64,000 bases of DNA from Nocardia rosealba (GTDB taxonomy: Bacteria > Actinomycetota > Actinomycetes > Mycobacteriales > Mycobacteriaceae): NCBI RefSeq assembly GCF_020216065.1, contig NZ_JAIWNA010000006.1, positions 1 to 64,000 on the forward strand, written 5' to 3'. The notes under the pieces are model-generated. The model was not told the DNA's origin, did not search any database, and worked only from the letters and a program-made list of their open reading frames with translations. How positions within the stretch are numbered: the first letter of the stretch is position 1; each line of letters starts with the position of its first letter. Shown piece after piece: positions 6,916 through 14,169 of this stretch. A program made the translations under genes and the position numbers.

Positions 6916-9900
6916 TCACCGGCGCGGGTCGGCGCGGCGCGCGACGCGCACCGCCTTCTCCGCGCCGAAGGCCAGCAGGGTGGACAGGGCGCCGGTGCGG
7001 GCGTTCTTGCCGTCGCGGGCCCACCCGGTGAGCAGGCCGGCGAATTGGCGGATGTGCGCGCGGCCGGCGAGCACGGGTGCTTCGGCGGCGGGGATTCTGG
7101 CGTCGATCAGCGTCGGTCCGTCCCCGGCGAGTGCGGTGCGGAAGGCGTTGCCGAACTCCTTGGCGGAGCGCACCGTTGTCGCGCGCACGCCGCAGTGCCT
7201 GGCGAACCCGGCGAAGTCGATTTCGTGGAAGCCCGACGCACGGTCGGGCCAGCCCATGATCCAGCTCTCGAATTTGATCGCGGCCAGGGCGTTGTTGTTG
7301 AACACCACGATCACCAGCGGCGAACGTACGTCGGCGGCGTTGCGCAGTTCGGCCAGGGTGATGCCGATACCACCGTCGCCGACGATCGCCACGGACACCT
7401 CGTCGGGGTGGCGCACGGCCACGTCGACGGCGGCGGGCACCGCGAATCCCATGGTCGCGAACGAGGCGGTCCACAGGTAGCGGTGGGCCGAGCGCACGTA
7501 GCGGTAGGCCCAGAGCGTGTTGATGCCGACGTCGACGCTCAGGGTGGACGGCTTGTCCAGGTGGGCCAGTTCGTTGTCGATGATCTGGGCAACCGTGGCT
7601 GCGCGCAGCTTGCGTGCGCTCTCCCTCGGCTTGCGGCGCGGCCGTTCGGTGGCTTCGGGTGCGCCGCGTTTCTCGCCGAGCAGACCGACAAGTGCTTCGA
7701 GAGTTTCGCGTGCGTCACCGAGCAGCCCGACCGAATCCGACGGCAAGCGAAGGAAGGTGAGCGGATCGGTGTTCACCGAGATCACCGGGTTGTGGCCGAC
7801 CATCTCGAAAGCCGAACCGCGCCAGGACACTCCGACCACGATGACGAGCCCGCTGCGCCGGACCCGCTGCATGGCGTCGTCGGTCCCGGAGGTGCCGACC
7901 AGTCCCGCGCAGTGTTCGCCGACCACGTCGGCCGCCAGCGCGCCCATCGTGCAGTAGAGCGGACTGCCTGTGCGGGCGGCCAATTCGACGAGTTCACGTC
8001 GCGCACCCGCCGCCCCGCGCCCCACGATGATGGAGATGTCCTCGGCGGCGCCGATGAGTTCGGCGGCCCGCACGATGTCCTCGGGTGCGGCGGTGGCGCG
8101 GCCGGGCAGCCCGATCAACGACGGTGGGATCGCGAACGACCGAGCGCTGTCCACGAGGGCGCCGCTGTCGCGGGCGGCGATGGCCGTGCGTGTCACGTGG
8201 ATGTGGGTGACGCCGCGGCCACCACCGGCGATGGTCGCGAACGCGTCGCGCAGCCGGACCGCGTCCTTGGCACCACCGTCGAGAACCACCGAGACGGCGG
8301 CGATATCGGCGAGCACGTCGACGGGATCGAGCAGCCAGGGTGTGGTCTCGACGGAGACCAGCACCACGGACGCGTCGTCGAAGGCGGCGTCGTAGAGCCC
8401 GTTGAGCTGGCCGAGGAGTTCGGCGGGCGAGGTCACCACCGCGCAGGAGGTGGTTCCGTCGGCCTTGTACGCCGCGGTCGCTCGCATGGCCGCGGCCTGC
8501 ACATCGGCGACGACGTGCAGGTCCAGCTCAGCCGTGGCACCGAGCCGCGCGCGGCTGTTCTTCGACAGATACGCGGAGCCGATACCCCGGTGCGCGAGTG
8601 CCGCGAACAGGTCGGTGACGTAGTCGACGACATCGACATCCGGAGCCGGAGTGGGTTGATCGTCCTCGAGCGCCGAGGTGAGGACGAGCGCCGGACCGTG
8701 CCGGTCCTCGCTCAGGCGGGACCGCAGTTCGGTGGCGTCACCGGCCCAGAACACCCCGATGCCGAATGCCTTGGCCAGGTCGCTCACCGGCACACCGGGT
8801 GCTGCCCGGCATACCACGGTGACGGGCACGTCATACCGTGCGGCAGTAGAGAATTCGGAGATGTACTGGTCGAGCGAGTCCAGGTCGGTGAGCGCGTAGG
8901 AGCGAGCACCGTTCGCGAGGGCCAGGCCGATGGCCAGCGGCAGCGCGGAACCCTCCGCCTCGAAATTCCAGGAACTGTGCAGCTGCGCGCGCTCACCGAG
9001 GTAGCGGCGGGCGAGTTCCCTCGTCGCCCCGGGATCGACGGCCACCGAGGCACCGGCGAGGGCATCGGCGAGCACACCCCAGCCCTCGGGTGCGTTCGGA
9101 TCTGCCGGTGCGACAGGGGCACTCGCCGCGGGTGGGGTACCGCGCCTGCTCCACACGGCCGACACGAGCGCGTGCAGGATCTGCGGGACCTCCCCCGCGA
9201 TCCCGATCCGCCTGCTTTCCTCGTCGAACCCCGACGTGGCCACATCGGTGATCTCGAGCAGCAGCTCGAGCGACGGAAAGTGCCGTGCCACACCGGCGGT
9301 CGGCCTGCCGATCAACAGCACCTGCCGGGCGTCGGACTCCTCGACCGGCGGCACCGACCAGTCCGGAATCCCCGCTTCGGGCAGGGCTGCGATCGGCACA
9401 CCCAGCGCGTCCGCGAGCAGCAGCGCACAGTCCGCGACCGCCGTGCCGCCCGCACCGAGCACGATGACACCCGGTGCGGAGCAAAGGTATTCGGCCAGAT
9501 CTTCGACGCGCTTCTTGTCCACGTCGGGCGCTGTCCGTGCGCCGAACCGGTACGGGCTCTGTTGCTCGAGCCCCTCGATGGGGGAGTTGAGCACATCGGA
9601 CGGCACGGCCAGGTGCGCGGAGGTCTGTTCGAGCCGCACCGACAGCACTGTCTGATCGAAGACGGCGAGCTGATCGGGCGAGACGATGTCGGTGGACCGC
9701 CACGTTCCGTCACGGAACAGTCGCGCCGAGTCGATCTCCTGGAACGATTTCGTGCCGATCTCGGCACGCGCCACCTGGCCGGAGATGGCCAGCACCGGCA
9801 GCCGGTCGTAGAGCCCGCCGTACACGCCGGGCAACAGGTGGGTGGCGCCTGGACCGGCCGTGCCGAAGCACACTCCGACGGTGCCCGACCCCTGCGCGTA

Positions 9901-10113
9901 ACCGACCGCCATCCAGGCGGCGGCACTCTCGTGACGCACCGCGATGAGCTCGATTTCCGGCCGCCGTCCTACCGCGTCGACCAGGCAGTTCACCGATTCG
10001 GCGGGCATGCCGAACAGGTAGCGCACGTCGTGGCCGATCAGCCGGTCGACGAGGGCGTCGGCGAATCGTGGCCGCCCGAGCACGTCGGCGCCCAGGTTGG
10101 TGTTCATCTGCAT
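6916..10113 (-). CDS. Tandem double ThDP-dependent enzyme (two acetolactate-synthase-like halves in one chain)
   Basis: 1065 residues, about twice the usual 550. Half 1 (about 10-485) has an intact PYR domain with the catalytic glutamate in RHE (Glu62), but its PP domain lacks the ThDP/Mg motif: the place of GDG reads TDLD (409-412) and the place of the paired Asn reads CRAA. Half 2 (about 495-1010) is the mirror image. Its PYR domain has ADVQ (about 536-539) where the Glu should be, while its PP domain has perfect GDG (912-914) and FNNN (938-941). ThDP sites form between the PYR domain of one subunit and the PP domain of its partner, so this chain can build one good site as a single-chain pseudo-dimer. 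Likely reaction: decarboxylation or carboligation of the 2-oxo acid made by the neighbouring aminotransferase. ATG 10113 has GGAGG at 7 bases. Confidence 0.85.
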   Translation of the reverse strand: MQMNTNLGADVLGRPRFADALVDRLIGHDVRYLFGMPAESVNCLVDAVGRRPEIELIAVRHESAAAWMAVGYAQGSGTVGVCFGTAGPGATHLLPGVYGGLYDRLPVLAISGQVARAEIGTKSFQEIDSARLFRDGTWRSTDIVSPDQLAVFDQTVLSVRLEQTSAHLAVPSDVLNSPIEGLEQQSPYRFGARTAPDVDKKRVEDLAEYLCSAPGVIVLGAGGTAVADCALLLADALGVPIAALPEAGIPDWSVPPVEESDARQVLLIGRPTAGVARHFPSLELLLEITDVATSGFDEESRRIGIAGEVPQILHALVSAVWSRRGTPPAASAPVAPADPNAPEGWGVLADALAGASVAVDPGATRELARRYLGERAQLHSSWNFEAEGSALPLAIGLALANGARSYALTDLDSLDQYISEFSTAARYDVPVTVVCRAAPGVPVSDLAKAFGIGVFWAGDATELRSRLSEDRHGPALVLTSALEDDQPTPAPDVDVVDYVTDLFAALAHRGIGSAYLSKNSRARLGATAELDLHVVADVQAAAMRATAAYKADGTTSCAVVTSPAELLGQLNGLYDAAFDDASVVLVSVETTPWLLDPVDVLADIAAVSVVLDGGAKDAVRLRDAFATIAGGGRGVTHIHVTRTAIAARDSGALVDSARSFAIPPSLIGLPGRATAAPEDIVRAAELIGAAEDISIIVGRGAAGARRELVELAARTGSPLYCTMGALAADVVGEHCAGLVGTSGTDDAMQRVRRSGLVIVVGVSWRGSAFEMVGHNPVISVNTDPLTFLRLPSDSVGLLGDARETLEALVGLLGEKRGAPEATERPRRKPRESARKLRAATVAQIIDNELAHLDKPSTLSVDVGINTLWAYRYVRSAHRYLWTASFATMGFAVPAAVDVAVRHPDEVSVAIVGDGGIGITLAELRNAADVRSPLVIVVFNNNALAAIKFESWIMGWPDRASGFHEIDFAGFARHCGVRATTVRSAKEFGNAFRTALAGDGPTLIDARIPAAEAPVLAGRAHIRQFAGLLTGWARDGKNARTGALSTLLAFGAEKAVRVARRADPRR

Positions 10114-11195
10114 GTCAGTGCCTCCACTCGTCTGTATCCCCGCGCGAGTACGTCGACGACGTCGGCGAGGTGCCCCCTGGCAGGAACCGTGATCCGGACG
10201 CCCGCGTCCGGGTAGCAGCGCACCGCGATGCCCGACTCGGCGAGGTGCGCCACGAGTGCTGCCGGATTCGGCGTCGGCACCCAGACGAAGTTGCCGGACG
10301 AATCGGGCACGTCGATGCCGTGTCCGCGAATGGCCGCGACGAATTCCGTTCGCACCGCGATCACCGAATCGACCTGGGCCTCTAGCTCGTTCACCACGCC
10401 GAGCGAGGCGACGGCCGCGGCCACCGCGAGCCGGTTCACCCCGAACGGCATCGCCATCGAGCGGCAGGCGCCGATCAGGTCACCGTGTCCGACGGCGTAA
10501 CCCACGCGCAGGCCCGCCAGCCCATACGCCTTCGAAAAGGTGCGAAGCACAACCAGATTGGGATGTTCCCTGGCCATTCGCAGGGCCGCCGACCGGTCGT
10601 TGTCCCGGTCGAATTCGATATACGCCTCGTCCACCACGACGACCGTGTGCTCCGGCACCCGCGCCAGTACCTGCTCGATCTCCTCGGGCGTCACCTGTTC
10701 ACCGGTCGGGTTGTGTGGTGAGCAGATCAGGATCGCGGCCGCGTCGTCGCCCGCCGCGTCGACCATCTCCGTCAAGGGTTGCCATCGATTCGGTGTCCCG
10801 ATCACCGGCACCGCGATACCGCCCGCGCCGAGGACCACCCGTTCGTAGGCGTCGAAGGCGGGCACCGCGTACACGACCCGGCCACCGTGGCCGGCGACCC
10901 AGCGCAGCAGATAGGCGAGCACGCCGACACTACCCGGCCCGACGACGACCTGGTCCGGTGTGCAGTCGGCGAATTCGGCGATGGCGCTGCGCAAATCGCC
11001 GTACGCGGCGGCAGGGTAGGCGGCCGCGTGTTCCACCTCGTCGGCGATCGCGGTGCGCACGCTCGGCAGGGGTGCGAAGGGCAGCGCGTTGTTGGACAGG
11101 TCGAGCGCGGCCGCCGAGGTATCGGCCTCCTCACCGGATCGATATTCGTCGAGTAATACCGTGTCGCGCACCACCGTCATCCTTTCCGCCGTCAC
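10104..11195 (-). CDS. PLP-dependent aminotransferase, HisC-like (class I/II)
   Basis: 363 residues. SNNALPF at the N-terminus, NPTG (162-165), the PLP-ring aspartate in VVVVDEAY and Lys222 in TFSKAYGLAGLRVG show a complete fold-type I enzyme of the histidinol-phosphate/aromatic aminotransferase branch. In this cluster it most likely converts an amino acid to the 2-oxo acid used by the ThDP enzyme next door. A housekeeping HisC would normally sit with his genes, which are absent. The start is the GTG overlapping the UbiA stop (GTGA) with AAGGAAG upstream; an ATG five codons later is possible. Confidence 0.85.
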   Translation of the reverse strand: MTAERMTVVRDTVLLDEYRSGEEADTSAAALDLSNNALPFAPLPSVRTAIADEVEHAAAYPAAAYGDLRSAIAEFADCTPDQVVVGPGSVGVLAYLLRWVAGHGGRVVYAVPAFDAYERVVLGAGGIAVPVIGTPNRWQPLTEMVDAAGDDAAAILICSPHNPTGEQVTPEEIEQVLARVPEHTVVVVDEAYIEFDRDNDRSAALRMAREHPNLVVLRTFSKAYGLAGLRVGYAVGHGDLIGACRSMAMPFGVNRLAVAAAVASLGVVNELEAQVDSVIAVRTEFVAAIRGHGIDVPDSSGNFVWVPTPNPAALVAHLAESGIAVRCYPDAGVRITVPARGHLADVVDVLARGYRRVEALTCR

Positions 11196-12253
11196 CCGAT
11201 GTCTTCCTTTTTCCGGGTATCGAGTTTCAGCGCGTCCATAGCGAAAATGACCACCAGAGATCCGGCGACGACCAGCAGCGAGGAAATCGAGGGATCGGCC
11301 AGCAATACCCAGGTCGACAGATATCCGGTCGATACGATCATGTCGAACCGCAGCATATTGTTCGCCGATTGATTGTCTTCGCGCAGGATCATTCGCGCGC
11401 CCTGCAAACATGCCACCGGGAACCAGGCCAACGCGAACAAATACCTCGCTTCGAATTGCCCGGCGACCACCAGGAAAAGCGGCCCGAGATAAACGAGAAC
11501 AGTGGCGGCGGCAGCAGCGACAGCCGCCTGCTGCCGTGTCGCGAAAATGGTCGCCGAGGTCGACAACCCAGCTTCCCGGTCACCCTGGAAATCCGGCAGG
11601 TTTTTCACGAATCCCTTGGCAACGAACCAGAGTAACAAATACGCGGCCATGCTGAGGAAGGACCAATTTCCCGCAATCGCCGGACCGTTCTCCGCGACGG
11701 CGGGCGCCATCAAAAACGGCAATGCCACATCGAGCGCGAAGAACACGAGCGAACCCATCGGCCGCGCCTTCATCCGCAGCGGCGCCAACGAGTACTGATG
11801 AGCGATGAGCAGGCACAGGGCCGTGAGCAGCAGGAATGCCGGGCTCACCACGGCTGCGGCCACGAGCATCACCGCACCGGCGGCGTAGCTGCTCCGCAGC
11901 AGTCGCCGGCGCCCGTACAGGCCGAGCAGGTACAGCCGTGCCGGGATGTTCTGATTGTCTTCCGCGATATCGGAATAGGCATTGAACAGGTTGGCCACGG
12001 CGCTGTAGAGGAACGTGACGAAGAAGCCGAGCAGAACGTCGATACCCATCGGCACGTCCAGCAGTACACAACCCAGGTAAAACGCGAGCATGCCGGGCAG
12101 GCAGGTGCGCGGCCGCGCGAACGAGAGAAACAGGCCGACCCGTTCCACCGTGCCCGTGGTGAACCCGTCGGACGAGTTCACCCAGTCGATTCTTTTCTCC
12201 GCCGATTTATGTAGGAATTCGTCAAGCGTCGGTTCAGGAATTGTTCCAGTCAC
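11192..12253 (-). CDS. UbiA-family membrane prenyltransferase
   Basis: 353 residues with about eight to nine membrane helices. First aspartate-rich motif N91-AYS-D95-IAE-D99 and second motif D221-FQG-D225 coordinate Mg and the prenyl diphosphate in UbiA enzymes, so catalysis looks intact. It would attach a prenyl chain to an aromatic or other acceptor. It is the first gene of the nine-gene unit. The start is uncertain: the frame stays open to 12388, but the predicted -10 (12312-12317) and the shared operator would then lie inside the gene, so the GTG at 12253 is preferred. No convincing ribosome site precedes it. Confidence 0.82.
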   Translation of the reverse strand: MTGTIPEPTLDEFLHKSAEKRIDWVNSSDGFTTGTVERVGLFLSFARPRTCLPGMLAFYLGCVLLDVPMGIDVLLGFFVTFLYSAVANLFNAYSDIAEDNQNIPARLYLLGLYGRRRLLRSSYAAGAVMLVAAAVVSPAFLLLTALCLLIAHQYSLAPLRMKARPMGSLVFFALDVALPFLMAPAVAENGPAIAGNWSFLSMAAYLLLWFVAKGFVKNLPDFQGDREAGLSTSATIFATRQQAAVAAAAATVLVYLGPLFLVVAGQFEARYLFALAWFPVACLQGARMILREDNQSANNMLRFDMIVSTGYLSTWVLLADPSISSLLVVAGSLVVIFAMDALKLDTRKKEDIG

Positions 12254-12311
12254 AATCAAAGCCCACTCGTCACCCGTTTGCGGCCCGGCCGCGGAAGAGG
12301 CGGCTGGGGCG

Positions 12312-12404
12312 ACCATACCCGAGTTTCGAAAAGAGCGGCAGTGTGTGCAACCGACGCTTTCTCCGGTTGCACACTCCGGCCGTTTCACAAATGGGGTATA
12401 GGTT
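12312..12404. promoter_or_regulatory. Divergent promoter with central activator dyad
   Basis: A 12-bp perfect inverted repeat (AGTGTGCAACCG 12340-12351, N12, CGGTTGCACACT 12364-12375) sits midway between two -10 hexamers: TATGGT on the minus strand (12312-12317, toward the UbiA unit) and TATAGG/TAGGTT on the plus strand (12397-12404, toward the hydrolase). The gap is about 22 bases on each side, so the dyad covers roughly -70 to -35 of both promoters, the position of an activator. Neither promoter has a good -35. The plus-strand -10 lies only about 5 bases before the hydrolase ATG, so that mRNA may be leaderless. The half-site matches the dyad upstream of the StrR-like gene. Confidence 0.6.
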
Positions 12405-12409
12405 TCCCT

Positions 12410-13270
12410 ATGCTGATCGACTTCGTGCCCGACAAGAACCTCTACCCCTTCGAGTCACGCTGGTTCGACTCGTCCGCAGGCCGTGTCCACTACATCGATG
12501 AGGGATCGGGGCCGACGATTCTGTTCTGCCACGGCGTCCCCGCCTGGAGCTTCCTCTACCGCCACGTCATCGCCGAGCTGCGTACCAGGTACCGGTGCGT
12601 CGCCGTCGACTATCTCGGCTTCGGCTTGTCCGAGCGGCCCGAGGGTTTCGGCTACACCGTCGCCGAGCACACCGGCATCCTCGGCGAGCTCATCGACCAC
12701 CTCGGCCTCGACGACTACGTGCTGATGGGGCACGACTGGGGTGGCCCGATCGGCCTGGGTGCCAGCATCCCCAGAGCCGAACGCCTGCGCGGAATCGTGC
12801 TGGGCAACACCATCTTCTGGCCCATCGAGGCGATGGCGAATCGCGTCTTCGCCCAGGCCATCCGCACCGGACCGATGCAGCGGCGCGTTCTCGAGCAGAA
12901 CTTCCTCGTCGAGCGCGTGTTGCTGTCGGAACTCGGTAAGACGTTGAGCCCGGCCGAGATCGACCACTACCGGTTGGTGCAGCCGTCGCCGCAGGCACGC
13001 AAGGGACTCGCGGTGATCGCCAAGCAGATCGTCGACGCCCGCCCGCTGATGGCTCAGCTCGCCCGCGACGTGCCCGCGGTCCTCGCCGACAAGCCGACGC
13101 TGCTGGTCTGGGGCATGCGCGACATGGTGTACCGACCCAAGGCCCACATCCCCCGCATGGTGTCGACCTTCACCGACGTGGAGGTCGTCGAGCTGCCGCA
13201 GGCCCGTCAGTTCATCCAGGAGCACGCCCCCGTCGAGATCGCCGAGGCCATCGCCAAACGGTTCCCCTAG
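12410..13270 (+). CDS. Alpha/beta hydrolase of haloalkane dehalogenase/epoxide hydrolase type
   Basis: 286 residues. The oxyanion motif HGVPAWS, nucleophile Asp109 in GHDWGG, acid Asp238 (RDMVYRP) and His272 (QEHAP) form the Asp-Asp-His triad typical of haloalkane dehalogenases and epoxide hydrolases rather than serine esterases; Trp110 next to the nucleophile is the halide-binding residue of dehalogenases. It is divergent from the UbiA unit and shares its operator. Its stop and that of the BASS transporter overlap in one CTAG palindrome. Natural role is probably opening an epoxide or cleaving a C-halogen or ester bond in the cluster pathway; substrate unknown. Confidence 0.82.
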   Translation: MLIDFVPDKNLYPFESRWFDSSAGRVHYIDEGSGPTILFCHGVPAWSFLYRHVIAELRTRYRCVAVDYLGFGLSERPEGFGYTVAEHTGILGELIDHLGLDDYVLMGHDWGGPIGLGASIPRAERLRGIVLGNTIFWPIEAMANRVFAQAIRTGPMQRRVLEQNFLVERVLLSELGKTLSPAEIDHYRLVQPSPQARKGLAVIAKQIVDARPLMAQLARDVPAVLADKPTLLVWGMRDMVYRPKAHIPRMVSTFTDVEVVELPQARQFIQEHAPVEIAEAIAKRFP

Positions 13271-14169
13271 GGCAGTGCGGTCGCGGCGACCGGCGCGGGC
13301 GCATCCGATTCCGCGCGGGATCGCCGCGCCAGCAGGAACGCCGCGACCGCCGCCGGCCCACCCATCACGATCCCGTAGGTGGCGGCGGGCACCGCCATCG
13401 CCTCGCTGCCGAGCGCCGACACCGCGACCGCGATGGCCAGCGTCGCGTTGTGGATCCCGATCTCCATGGACGAGGCGATGGCCTGCCGGATATCGACTCC
13501 GAACCAGCGGGGCACGTAGTAGCCGACAGCCAGGCTCAGCACCGACAGCAGCAGCGTGATCGCGCCGAGCTTGCCGAAATTCGCACGCAGCGTGTCGAAT
13601 TCGGAGCCGACTGCCACACTCACCGCCAGCACCAACACCGCCATGGAACCGAGCTTCACCGGTTTACCCATTCGGTCGGCGAACGCGGGCCTCGCGTGCC
13701 TGATCCACATCCCGAGGGCCACCGGCACCAGCACGATGACGATCACCTGCACCAGCTTGGCCGGTTGCAATCCGACCGAGGCGTCACCGTCCATGAACGC
13801 CGCCACCGACAAGGTGATCACGATCGGCATGGTGAACGCCGCGATCACCGAATTGATCGCCGTGAGCATGATGTTGAGCGCCACGTCGCCACCGGCGAGA
13901 TGGCTGAACAGGTTGGCCGAGGTGCCGCCCGGCGAGGCGACGAGCAGCATCATGCCGACCGCGAGCACTCCAGTCAGGCCGAAGCCGAGCACGAGCAGCA
14001 CACAGATCAGCGGCAGCACCACGAGCTGGCAGACGAGGGCGACGGCCGCCGCCTTGGGATGGCGGACCACCCGCCGGAAGTCGTCCGGTGTCAGGGTGAG
14101 TCCGAGGCCGAGCATCACCACCACGAGCGCGATCGGCAGCACCACCGCGAATTGCGAAGAACCCATCAT
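13267..14169 (-). CDS. BASS-family (bile acid:sodium symporter-like) transporter
   Basis: 300 residues with about nine to ten membrane helices. SPGGTSANLFSHLAGGD and the later GIHNATLAIAVA are the two broken-helix regions that bind sodium and substrate in ASBT/BASS carriers. Bacterial relatives carry pantoate, pyruvate, bile acids or sulfonated/sulfated organic anions with Na+. The ATG overlaps the HypF stop (TGATG) with AGGAG just upstream, so it is the last gene of the regulator-HypE-HypF unit. With the ABC importer it gives the locus two uptake systems. The substrate is not predictable. Confidence 0.85.
   Translation of the reverse strand: MMGSSQFAVVLPIALVVVMLGLGLTLTPDDFRRVVRHPKAAAVALVCQLVVLPLICVLLVLGFGLTGVLAVGMMLLVASPGGTSANLFSHLAGGDVALNIMLTAINSVIAAFTMPIVITLSVAAFMDGDASVGLQPAKLVQVIVIVLVPVALGMWIRHARPAFADRMGKPVKLGSMAVLVLAVSVAVGSEFDTLRANFGKLGAITLLLSVLSLAVGYYVPRWFGVDIRQAIASSMEIGIHNATLAIAVAVSALGSEAMAVPAATYGIVMGGPAAVAAFLLARRSRAESDAPAPVAATALP

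Noticed and set aside
6886..10215. A 1109-codon open frame on the plus strand opposite the tandem ThDP gene
   Set aside because: It is Arg/His/Gly-rich, without any family motif, and is explained by GC-rich third positions of the real minus-strand gene, which has full ThDP motifs and operon spacing.
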